Origin: Rhodoplanes sp. Z2-YC6860
GTDB lineage: Bacteria > Pseudomonadota > Alphaproteobacteria > Rhizobiales > Xanthobacteraceae
DNA length: 64,000 bases
Assembly (NCBI RefSeq): GCF_001579845.1
Contig: NZ_CP007440.1
Coordinates: 620,001 to 684,000 of the forward strand
Reading direction: 5' to 3'
Part shown: positions 44,997 to 53,237 of the stretch, piece by piece
How positions within the stretch are numbered: position 1 is the first letter of the stretch
How the letters are laid out: each line of letters opens with the position of its first letter
Notes under the pieces: generated by a model
Told to the model about the DNA's origin: nothing
Database searches by the model: none
What the model saw: only the letters and a program-made list of their open reading frames with translations
Position numbers and translations under genes: made by a program

Positions 44997-47875
44997 CACA
45001 TCAGTTTTCATTCGCGGTGACACCTGCCGCTACTGAGGTTAAGTTGATTGGGCCCGAGGGGCCTGTCCCAACCGATCTTTGGCCGATAGAGACACCCGAC
45101 CCGCTTTTGCGAGGCGTTGATTTGGTTCAGCGTTTGATCGCCGCTGGTAGCGCAATTGCGGAAGGGGATACGCTTCTCATCGAACACCGCGCGATTTCGG
45201 GACTTTCTGTGAATGAGGCTGCGTCTCTCCAATTGCCGGCGCTTACCAATGCAGTCGCGCATGTTCGCACCAGCGGGTTAATCACTCGTCCGGAATTTAA
45301 CGCAGAACTAAATTGGCGCCGGCCGACGGGACAAGAGATCGTCGGCGCAACCAGGACAGGGGCATGGCTAAAGATTGGGGATGAGTGGCAAAGAATTCCC
45401 GATACGCTATTTGACATAACCGAATCTGTAGACCGCCTAAACAACACGTCGGGGGATGATTTCGCCGCGAGATTGACATCGATCGCGGCCTTGCGAGAGG
45501 CTCTCCCGCCCGCTGCTGCATCAAACAATGTGGACACCGCTGGTCTGCTGGGCGAAATGACAATTGCTATTGCCGATGCATTCTCTCTTGATTTGAAAGG
45601 AGAAGGTGCAAACGCAAAGCTTGTCCCAGTATTGCATCGAGCCGGTGGTGATCCGGAGGAGCCACTGTTGCCCGCTGATAAACAGTTCGCATTCGCTGAG
45701 GATCAGTTCAACCGTTTCAACACCGCACGACCTGTCTACACGTTGGGTAGTGGATGGTATGTCGTTTTGGCGCCGCCGCTACGCCGTGCCCTTGCGGAGG
45801 TTCGCCGCGTACAAGACGCGCCATGGGCGACAAAACGTGCATTGATCGCGTCCCCGAGATCGTTCCTTCGCCAAGTGTCGGATGCGGTTGTTGAGGACAT
45901 CCTATTGGAAACGGTGTTTCGAGAAACAACCGCTTATGCGGATCGAGTAGTCGGCCTCGGACTTTGGTCAGCCCGGGTTCTTCCGTGGATCAAACTCGGA
46001 GGGTCCGATTGGTTTGGCCCAGAGGCTGAATCCGAGTCAGAACAGCAGAGGCGGGGTTCAGGTCGAGAGAGCTCGGGCGGAATTATTGTTGGTGACCAAA
46101 CGATCCCTTTGACGATTGAAGAAGCGGAATTGCTACGGGAGCGAGTTGAAAGTGCCATGGGTGCCGGCCGCACAACCGTCCCGCTCAATCACCACGAGAC
46201 TATGGTGCAAGTCCCAGCGACCTACGACACCTTGGCAGCTCTGCAGGCACTCGAGATATCTCGAACATCCACGCGCAACAAGTCACCGAAAGATGCGTCC
46301 GCCCTTCCAGAAGTGCTGGTAATTCGGCCGAACGAAGAATTAGTCGAAGTTGAGGGCGCCTTTAATGCGCGCGCTTCAATTCCATTCGCAAAGCCTGACG
46401 GGCTCGCTACGGCGCTCAAGCAACATCAAGTCGATGGCCTTCTGTGGCTACAGAAAGCGTGGGCAATCGGGAGGCCTGGCATTTTGCTCGCCGACGACAT
46501 GGGGCTTGGAAAAACGATCCAAAGTCTCGCATTTCTCTCTTGGTTGAGGGCGGGAATGATTGCAGGTCGCATTCCACATGCACCAATCCTTATCGTTGCA
46601 CCTACGGGGCTCCTACAGAATTGGCGGGCAGAGCATGACCGTCATCTGGTTGCGCCAGGTCTTGGCCGCTGCATAGAGGCCTATGGACGTTCTCTTAGCG
46701 CGATGAAAAGTACCGGGAGTGATGAGCGTCCTGGACTCAGTACCGATTCATTAAAAAGTGCCGACTGGGTTCTCACAACTTACGAAACGCTCCGGGATTA
46801 CGATCGGGATTTTGGCCGCATTCGCTTTGCAGTCATTTTGTTTGATGAAGCACAGAAAATAAAGACGCCGAGCGTCAGGATTACGGATGCTGCGAAAGCT
46901 ATGAATGCAGATTTCCGCATCGCTCTAACTGGCACGCCCATCGAAAATCGACTGGCTGATCTTTGGTGCATTACCGACACCATTCACCCTGCATACCTGG
47001 GCGATCTCAAACGATTTAGCGCCCAGTATGAGAAGACGCCGGATCTTGATCGGCTGGCGGCTCTCAAAGCCAGCCTCGATCGGTGGCAAGGAGGACGTCC
47101 ACCAATTTTGTTGCGCCGGCTAAAGGAGGATCAGTTACCAGACCTGCCCACTCGAAATGAACAGGTGCGAGAGCTGGTCATGCCGGCCACGCAATTTTCG
47201 GCCTATGAGGCGACCATTGCGGAGGCGCGAAGGGATCGAAGACCAGGTGCCGTCCTCGAAGCCCTTCTTCGCTTGCGTTCGTTGTCTTTGCATCCAGATG
47301 GCCAGATGAAATGCAGCGATGAAGAGTTCATCTCAGGATCTGCCCGAATGATCCTAGGGTTTGAAACGCTCGACATGATTGCTGGGCGAGCAGAGCGCGC
47401 TCTCATTTTTCTTGACGATCTAGATATGCAAGCGCGACTTGTCGGCATCATTCAACGGCGATACGGGCTCTCTACAACCCCAATGGTGATCAACGGCCGA
47501 GTGGACGGCATATCGCGCCAGGCCCGGGTGGATAAGTTTCAATCCAACACCGAAAAATTCGATGTGATGGTCCTTTCACCGCGAGCCGGAGGAGTTGGAC
47601 TGACGCTAACGAGCGCAAATCACGTCATCCACCTATCGCGATGGTGGAATCCGGCAGTCGAAGATCAATGCACGAGTAGGGTGCACCGCATAGGTCAAGG
47701 CCGCTCTGTCTATGTACATGTGCCGATAGCGAAACTGCCAGATGCGCGTGCCTCTTTTGATCAAAATCTTCATGCACTCCTGCAGCGTAAGCGAAAGCTT
47801 ATGAAAGAAGCCCTCATGCCACCGGCCGCTACAGAAACCGACCGGAATGATTTGTGGCAAGCGACGGTAGCTTGA
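44993..47875 (+). CDS. zorD: Zorya protein ZorD (SNF2-like helicase)
   Basis: 960 aa from the ATG at 44993, which overlaps the zorC stop; the longer frame back to 44918 lies inside zorC. The N-terminal ~430 residues are Zorya-specific. The SNF2 motor follows: LLADDMGLGKTIQSLAF, LIVAPTGLLQNW, VILFDEAQKIK, ALTGTPIENRLADLW, and in the second lobe SPRAGGVGLTLTSANHVIHL and DQCTSRVHRIGQG. ZorD is the effector helicase (in characterised systems a nuclease-linked translocase) degrading invading DNA. Recombinase-derived sequence begins within ~15 bp of its stop. Confidence 0.9.
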   Translation: MTHQFSFAVTPAATEVKLIGPEGPVPTDLWPIETPDPLLRGVDLVQRLIAAGSAIAEGDTLLIEHRAISGLSVNEAASLQLPALTNAVAHVRTSGLITRPEFNAELNWRRPTGQEIVGATRTGAWLKIGDEWQRIPDTLFDITESVDRLNNTSGDDFAARLTSIAALREALPPAAASNNVDTAGLLGEMTIAIADAFSLDLKGEGANAKLVPVLHRAGGDPEEPLLPADKQFAFAEDQFNRFNTARPVYTLGSGWYVVLAPPLRRALAEVRRVQDAPWATKRALIASPRSFLRQVSDAVVEDILLETVFRETTAYADRVVGLGLWSARVLPWIKLGGSDWFGPEAESESEQQRRGSGRESSGGIIVGDQTIPLTIEEAELLRERVESAMGAGRTTVPLNHHETMVQVPATYDTLAALQALEISRTSTRNKSPKDASALPEVLVIRPNEELVEVEGAFNARASIPFAKPDGLATALKQHQVDGLLWLQKAWAIGRPGILLADDMGLGKTIQSLAFLSWLRAGMIAGRIPHAPILIVAPTGLLQNWRAEHDRHLVAPGLGRCIEAYGRSLSAMKSTGSDERPGLSTDSLKSADWVLTTYETLRDYDRDFGRIRFAVILFDEAQKIKTPSVRITDAAKAMNADFRIALTGTPIENRLADLWCITDTIHPAYLGDLKRFSAQYEKTPDLDRLAALKASLDRWQGGRPPILLRRLKEDQLPDLPTRNEQVRELVMPATQFSAYEATIAEARRDRRPGAVLEALLRLRSLSLHPDGQMKCSDEEFISGSARMILGFETLDMIAGRAERALIFLDDLDMQARLVGIIQRRYGLSTTPMVINGRVDGISRQARVDKFQSNTEKFDVMVLSPRAGGVGLTLTSANHVIHLSRWWNPAVEDQCTSRVHRIGQGRSVYVHVPIAKLPDARASFDQNLHALLQRKRKLMKEALMPPAATETDRNDLWQATVA

Positions 47876-47887
47876 TTGTCTCGGCGT

Positions 47888-48020
47888 TGCTCTTTGTACG
47901 GCCTCACCAATGTATGGCCGGCTATTGACGAGTTTGTAGAGCGCGCCCTTGTCGATCACCTAACCGCAACGGTTGCGGGCGTTCTCGGCGGCCTGTTGCA
48001 GCGCCGGTGTCGTGCCCGAC
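47888..48020 (-). pseudogene. internal fragment of a large serine recombinase
   Basis: On the minus strand GSGTTPALQQAAENARNRCG, a stop, then VIDKGALYKLVNSRPYIGEAVQ aligns with GSGTKLVRALALENARNRYG and KLIDKGALYKLLNNRTYVGEAV of the intact recombinase at 21812-23140. There is an in-frame TAG where the intact protein has Lys, and homology ends abruptly on both sides. It is a relic of a third cassette between zorD and the next defence gene, probably marking a deletion junction. Confidence 0.75.
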
Positions 48021-48071
48021 CCGGGTCTGGTGAGACGCCTTGTCGTCATTATCTCTGGGAGATTCAACATA

Positions 48072-49034
48072 ATGTCAGACGCATCGACTGGCCCATTTTG
48101 TGAAATTCGCGGGTTCGTAGAACGAGACATCGACCTGTGGCTGGCGGAAGAACTACGCGTCAACGATCTCTTTGCGCTGTGGTTCTGCGATCATGCCAGG
48201 CCGTCTTCACAACTTCCTTGCTCCGCTGTGCTGCGAACGCGGGTCTCTGTGATGACTGAGAATGGTGAAACAGATGTTGAAGCCATTTTCCTGACTTCGG
48301 ACGGACGAAAGCTAGCACTGCTCGTAGAGAACAAAGTTGAACACTCACTAACTGAAGATCAATTGGAGCGCTATTATGCGCGTGGGCGATATGGTGTGAA
48401 TCATGGTCTTTGGAATGATTTTCGGGTCATCGTATTTGCGCCGGCATCAAAATTATCGAGCTACGAAAACCTAATCAGAAATACTCCTACGGTATCATTT
48501 GAGGATGCGGCAGCGTTTATCTCGAAGAGCTCTCTCGACCGGCGGGCGACTTATAGGGCGCAATTTTTAGATCGCGCCTCTGTTCGGCATGAGCTTGAAT
48601 CGGAAGGATCGGATGCATTCAGGCTGGCGTTTTGGAAAGGGCTATTCGAAGATGTCGAACGTCGGTATCCCAATTATTTTTCGTTCCCAATCCGGTACCC
48701 TAAAACGACATATATCGCGGCCAATCCGATAGGAGCGCCCAAATATTTTCGGATTGATCTCAAAGGAAATCTTGGTGAAGTCGATCTGTCATTCAATAAC
48801 GAAAACCCGCTTCCGCTTATGACCTTCCTCGAGTCTAAAATGCCCGACTCTGTCGCGGTCGTTTTCAAAAGGCGCTCGATTGCGTTGCAGATTACAGGTC
48901 TGCCAAAATTTCACGTAGCAGATGGCGTTGAGGCGATCGATAAGGCGCTGCAGGCCTTCGCGGCAGCCTACGAGCTGTCGGAGTTCTGGAAAGTCCATCG
49001 AACTTTCTTCGACAATCACTACGAAACTTCATAA
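48072..49034 (+). CDS. PD-(D/E)XK nuclease-superfamily protein
   Basis: 320 aa from the ATG at 48072, with GGGAGATTCAACATA upstream. ETDVEAIFLTSDGRKLALL (D68) and LLVENKVEHS (E86-x-K88), followed by DQLERYYARGRYG, form the core of a PD-(D/E)XK nuclease of the type often annotated as a DUF4263/PDDEXK-like defence protein. The C-terminal ~150 residues look like a separate binding domain (PNYFSFPIRYPKTTYIA). No methylase lies next to it. Base composition is lower in GC than the flanks, as in the Zorya operon. Confidence 0.7.
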   Translation: MSDASTGPFCEIRGFVERDIDLWLAEELRVNDLFALWFCDHARPSSQLPCSAVLRTRVSVMTENGETDVEAIFLTSDGRKLALLVENKVEHSLTEDQLERYYARGRYGVNHGLWNDFRVIVFAPASKLSSYENLIRNTPTVSFEDAAAFISKSSLDRRATYRAQFLDRASVRHELESEGSDAFRLAFWKGLFEDVERRYPNYFSFPIRYPKTTYIAANPIGAPKYFRIDLKGNLGEVDLSFNNENPLPLMTFLESKMPDSVAVVFKRRSIALQITGLPKFHVADGVEAIDKALQAFAAAYELSEFWKVHRTFFDNHYETS

Positions 49035-49105
49035 GAAGGCACGGTCGAATACGTCTGGACGAGGTTATCGTCTGGCCGCCCACAGTCATGACAGGGGAAT
49101 CCCGA

Positions 49106-49933
49106 ATGAAGAATACCTGGGCCGCTTCCAATCTTGCGGGCTCAGAAGAAATTTTTGAAGCTCTGCACACGGGCTTAAAAGTGAGCCTTATTGCTACACC
49201 GCGCGATAGACTTAAGACCTGTCGTTCCGATGAACGGGTATCGGATGTGCTACAGAGAAATACTGAATCTTACGATTACATCCCGGTTGTTGACGTAAAA
49301 ACTGGAGACAACCAGCCCATAATTGGGCTCTTTCATGCCGCAAATTATAAGAGCAATCATGTGGCTGACGGTCGAATTCGGGGCATCTTCAAACCCATGT
49401 CCGAAGAATTCATAATAGGTCCCGATTCTAGAATTCTGGATTTTATTAAGGACGCAGATGCGAGGCCATGCCGTCTGCTTGTGTCCGGATCCAATATCAC
49501 GGGGCTGGTCAGCCTATCCGATCTGCAACGCCTGCCGGTTCGGGCGGCGTTGTTTGCTCTTATCACGGGGTTCGAAATCACGATGATGGATGCCATAAGG
49601 CGAATATATAAAAGCGAAATGGATTGGATGAGCGTCCTTAGTCCAGACAGAAGAAGCCATGTTAAATCGGAGAAGAAGAAATCGGAAGAGACCGATGCAT
49701 TTGTTGATACTTTGCTGTTCACACAGTTCGCAGACAAAAAATCATTGATAAAGAAGCGATTTACCAAAGTTAGAACCAAGTCGTCGCTCGAAAAAACGTT
49801 GAAAGCAATTGAAGCGCTGCGAAACAAAGTGGCGCATGCGAATGAATACGCAGATAGTCCTTCGCAGGCGCGCACTGTTTGCAAAACGGTGAGAGAGTTA
49901 CTGCAATTAAGGTTAGAAATTGCGGAGCTATGA
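49106..49933 (+). CDS. CBS-domain protein with a C-terminal HEPN-like domain
   Basis: 275 aa from the ATG at 49106 (good GGGGAA upstream; another ATG lies at 49088). Residues ~15-155 read as a CBS pair: DRLKTCRSDERVSDVLQRN, YIPVVDVKTGDNQPIIGLF, ILDFIKDADARPCRLLVSG and NITGLVSLSDLQRLPVRAAL. The C-terminal ~110 residues are helical and end with KAIEALRNKVAHANEYA. This contains R-x4-H (R239, H244), the signature of HEPN RNases. A nucleotide-sensing module joined to a putative RNase would suit an abortive-infection role; that role is inferred. Confidence 0.65.
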   Translation: MKNTWAASNLAGSEEIFEALHTGLKVSLIATPRDRLKTCRSDERVSDVLQRNTESYDYIPVVDVKTGDNQPIIGLFHAANYKSNHVADGRIRGIFKPMSEEFIIGPDSRILDFIKDADARPCRLLVSGSNITGLVSLSDLQRLPVRAALFALITGFEITMMDAIRRIYKSEMDWMSVLSPDRRSHVKSEKKKSEETDAFVDTLLFTQFADKKSLIKKRFTKVRTKSSLEKTLKAIEALRNKVAHANEYADSPSQARTVCKTVRELLQLRLEIAEL

Positions 49934-49984
49934 TTTGACCCGCGTTGCAGAAAGACGGCGTTTTTCAATGTTCGGCCAAGGGTA

Positions 49985-50566
49985 CGACGTAATTATCACG
50001 ACGCTATTCGTTGGTTCCGAAGCCTGCCGGTGTGGTTAGAGTTTGCTGGCCTTCGCATTGTTCATGCTTGTTGGCATGAGCCGTCACGTGTTGCTCTACA
50101 GCCCTGCCTTGCTAGCCGGGCCCGTTTCACAGATGACGGATTACGAGAAGCCCTTCGGCGCGATTCAAAAGTGTATGGCGCCGCTGAGATATTGATGAAG
50201 GGGCCTGAGGAGCGTCAGCCATCCGAAATGTCATTTTCAGACAAGGATGGTCATGTGCGACGCGAAATGCGTCTCAATTGGTGGAAACTTGACGCCACGA
50301 CATTCCGGAGGGCGGCTATCGGAATGGATGACAGACGAGAGGAGCTACCGGATGTCGAGCTACCAACAGATTTCAGATACCGTGAAAGCAAGCCGGTGCT
50401 ATTTGGCCGCTATTGGATGAACGGGAAGGCGAAGCTCACGTCTTCGAAGGCCGCTTGCCTAGATTTCAGCGTCGCTAAAGAAGGCTACCTCACCGCATAT
50501 CGTTGGTCTGGAGAGGGAATACCGTCGTCCCGCAATCTCGATTATGTTTCTGCTTGGGCTCCATAG
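49985..50566 (+). pseudogene. 5'-truncated metallophosphoesterase
   Basis: The frame encodes only the C-terminal part of a calcineurin-like phosphoesterase: AIRWFRSLPVWLEFAGLRIV, HACWHEP, MKGPEERQP, FSDKDGHVRREMR, KPVLFGRYWM, KAACLDFSVAKEGYLTAYRW. The N-terminal metal-binding motifs (GDIHG, GDYID/GNHE) are missing, and no start codon with a ribosome-binding site exists apart from a GTG at 50030. It is judged a gene remnant cut at about 49985. Confidence 0.7.
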
Positions 50567-50619
50567 ACGCGACATCATTGATGGCGTTGGGAGAGGCACG
50601 TCAAGAAGGAAAACGGCTT

Positions 50620-51138
50620 ATGCCAAGCGGAAAAAGCGGCGATCCTGAAATACGGCGCCAGGCGGTCATCGACGCATGCGAAGCCCTGTTGTGTCGGGCC
50701 CCGGAGTTGAACCAATCGATTAACGAGCACAGATGGGTTCTTGAGTTGGCCCTGAGAGGGCTCGTTTGGGAATACAGCGAAGCGTTAGGTGTGGAGGGTG
50801 GCAAGCACGAAGGTTGCAGAAAGTGGTCTACCAGCGCCCTGGCGCTGTACCGCGTGGATCGAAAGGGTTACAAAAAGAAAGTTGTCTTTGAACATGTGTA
50901 TCCCCGAGCGATTGCCATCAAAGATCTCATGAGAGCGAAGAATCGCGAAGCGATCAAAGCGGTTCTGGATCAGCTAGAAACTTGTGTAATTCTGCATAGC
51001 GAGCATACTAGGACGTCAAGACCAAGATCCTGGCGGCCTGATCCCTTACAGTCCGGAGGGTGGTGGCAGCGATACAGCGAAATTGAATGCACAGATGGCC
51101 CTCGCGTTAAGGTCCTGAGCCCTTTCCCAGGCACGTGA
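50620..51138 (+). CDS. hypothetical protein
   Basis: 172 aa from the ATG at 50620 (GAAGGAAAACGG upstream). Not recognised. The segment VVFEHVYPRAIAIKDLM resembles the EHVxPR stretch of some HNH-like proteins, but a complete HNH motif is not evident. WSTSALALYRVDRKGYKKK is basic. It follows the phosphoesterase remnant and precedes a 300-bp gap. Confidence 0.5.
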   Translation: MPSGKSGDPEIRRQAVIDACEALLCRAPELNQSINEHRWVLELALRGLVWEYSEALGVEGGKHEGCRKWSTSALALYRVDRKGYKKKVVFEHVYPRAIAIKDLMRAKNREAIKAVLDQLETCVILHSEHTRTSRPRSWRPDPLQSGGWWQRYSEIECTDGPRVKVLSPFPGT

Positions 51139-51439
51139 CGTAAGCTGAAGATATTCAAGTGAGCTTGGTTCAAGGCCGAAGCATTGGTGTTAGAAAACGC
51201 TGGGGCGTGCCGGCGTAGCGTCCTCTTGATATGACTTCCGACACGCCCCTCGGCTCATGGCTCGAACCACATGATCGAGCCAATCCAGTCGGCCTATAGC
51301 AGCCGACTTAGTGGGCTCCGAACGGGTTCGCCGTCATTCCCACCGCCGCGCTTGATCCGCCCCATCGTGCGGCTTCTCCTGCGGTCCCCGCGCTTTCGGG
51401 TCCGGGTCCCCATCAACGGCCGTGTCCGGCTAATGGTCG
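51139..51439. other. gap between convergent genes
   Basis: About 300 bp with no gene seen. It holds the 3' ends of the hypothetical gene and of the RepB-like gene, and GC-rich sequence around 51330-51430 without a clear hairpin. Confidence 0.4.
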
Positions 51440-52339
51440 TTAGGCCGCAACAGTTTCCGTCTCGGCCAGCTTCTGAAACTCAGTCAGGATGTCGCGATGA
51501 TGCTGCGCCAAATAACGGACAACGCGCGCATTTCCGAGCAGCTTGCTGACGTAGCCATTGCTCAGCACGAGATCGAGATGGTCGGTGCCGTAAGCCTTCT
51601 CCGCTATCCTGAACTCGCGCTGCAGACTGACCGACTCCCGTTCCATCATGGCAATCTGCTCGTCGCTTAGTCCCTTCACATGCTTAGGCCTGTTGGATTC
51701 GACCAGTTGCGCCTGAGGGGTCGCCGCGACCAACGACCGCGCGTAACTGGTCGTAAATTTGTTCATAGCGACCATAAGCTCGGCGGCTTCGATTTGCCGC
51801 AACGGCACCATCTTTCTCAACTCGGCGAACGTGTGGAGAGCGAGGTGCTTGTCTTTGAGAATGTCTGCCACCTCTGCGCATATTCCATCCAGTAGGCGCC
51901 GTTTTCGAACGATGCTCTGAACATCAACGTTGAGCGCTTTGGCGATGCGGTCCTCGGGCACGCCGCGCTCGACTGCTTTCACGATCATCCGGTGCTCTTG
52001 GACTATCGCGAGCCGGTTGACGCGCTTGTTATATGTGAACGCCTCGTCGTCCGTAGAAATCAGACAAGTCACATCGGTGCGCCCCAATTCCTTGAGGACG
52101 TCGACCCGCAGATGCCCGTCGAGCAGGAGGTACTTGCCACGTTCGCTTTTGTCTCTTGCGACGACTGGCGGCTCAATGATGCCGACCTCGCGGATAGAAG
52201 CGGCGATTTGCGCGTACTTTGGTGTCTTCTTGATCGCCGCCGAGACCAGCTTGAGCGGCTGAATCTTAGCAATCTCAATACGCACCTGCGACTGCTCAAA
52301 GGCCATCACGACATTGGATGGGCTGGCTTTGCGTGGCAT
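51440..52339 (-). CDS. ParB/RepB-like partition protein 2 of a recombinase cassette
   Basis: 299 aa from the ATG at 52339, just behind the preceding stop. The N-terminal ParB nuclease fold shows KYAQIAASIREVGIIEPPVV and GKYLLLDGHLRVDVLKELG. An HTH follows (PEDRIAKALNVDVQSIVRKR), then a RepB-type C-terminus (FTTSYARSLVAATPQAQLVE, LQREFRIAEKAYG). Plasmid relatives bind parS-like sites or CTP. No parA gene accompanies it. Tight linkage with the recombinase suggests a role in recombination control rather than classical partition. Confidence 0.8.
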   Translation of the reverse strand: MPRKASPSNVVMAFEQSQVRIEIAKIQPLKLVSAAIKKTPKYAQIAASIREVGIIEPPVVARDKSERGKYLLLDGHLRVDVLKELGRTDVTCLISTDDEAFTYNKRVNRLAIVQEHRMIVKAVERGVPEDRIAKALNVDVQSIVRKRRLLDGICAEVADILKDKHLALHTFAELRKMVPLRQIEAAELMVAMNKFTTSYARSLVAATPQAQLVESNRPKHVKGLSDEQIAMMERESVSLQREFRIAEKAYGTDHLDLVLSNGYVSKLLGNARVVRYLAQHHRDILTEFQKLAETETVAA

Positions 52340-52340
52340 G

Positions 52341-53237
52341 TCAGGCTGATGCCGCCTCAATGCGCGTTGCCAGGTTCCTTGGGAGGGTTTCTAAGCCCTC
52401 GGCGCGCAGGAGGTTTCCGAAATTTTGATCGCCAAACAGCTTCCTCAAAGCTTCGGTAACAAACACGAGTCTGTTCCGGGTAGCTTCAGCCTTCCGGATT
52501 AGCAGGCGTTTACGATCAACGTCCTCTTGATAAGCTCGAATAAGAGCAGTTGACGAAAGTGGACGCTGGCGTTTGCCATTTTGGATACCTTTTGCTCTCA
52601 GTCCTTTGCCTCGTCGCTGTCGTTGTTCGACCAGGCGCCTAGCAGCGATGAGCTTGTGACCTCGTAGGAGCTTCTTTTCATAGGCCTGTTGGAGGATTGC
52701 CTGCGTCTCACTTTCTGTGGCCGATGCGATTTCGACGGCAATACTGACGGGGATCTGGCCCGCCTCGACTGCGCGGAGGAGGCGATGCTCGCCACGTTGC
52801 AATAACCGAAGAACGGCCCGTACGTATTCGATCGTCAGACCAGTCTTACAGGCGATTGTACTGTCATTGTATCCGCGCTCCTTTAGTCCTTGGATATCAT
52901 GGAGCAAATCGATGGCGCGGTGCTGCCGTCGAGCTAGATTTTCGACGAGGCTCATGACCATGCAGTCTTCGGTATCCGCGACGACAACGATGGCCGGTAT
53001 CTCGTGTTGGCCGAGCGCTTGATAAGCCTCTAGCCGGCCTTGACCGCATACCAGGTCATATCGCGGTCCGTCGGGATCATCACGGCGAGTGACCGTTATT
53101 GGACGCTTAAGGCCGACCTCCGCAATGTTCTCGATAATTTCGCTGAACACCCTTTTGTTTCGAATGCGAGGATTGATCACCGTGATGCGGTCCAGTGGGA
53201 TCAACTGGACATCGGCTTCGTTCGACAAATCGTTCAT
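52341..53237 (-). CDS. ParB/RepB/Spo0J-like protein 1 of a recombinase cassette
   Basis: 298 aa. ParB-fold motifs are RNKRVFSEIIENIAEVGLKR, YDLVCGQGRLEAYQALGQ and SLVENLARRQHRAIDL. The HTH is YNDSTIACKTGLTIEYVRAV. The C-terminal half is basic and coiled. It starts inside the recombinase stop (overlap 53234-53237) and is followed 1 bp later by the second ParB-like gene, so the three are one transcript. No ParA ATPase is present. Confidence 0.83.
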   Translation of the reverse strand: MNDLSNEADVQLIPLDRITVINPRIRNKRVFSEIIENIAEVGLKRPITVTRRDDPDGPRYDLVCGQGRLEAYQALGQHEIPAIVVVADTEDCMVMSLVENLARRQHRAIDLLHDIQGLKERGYNDSTIACKTGLTIEYVRAVLRLLQRGEHRLLRAVEAGQIPVSIAVEIASATESETQAILQQAYEKKLLRGHKLIAARRLVEQRQRRGKGLRAKGIQNGKRQRPLSSTALIRAYQEDVDRKRLLIRKAEATRNRLVFVTEALRKLFGDQNFGNLLRAEGLETLPRNLATRIEAASA

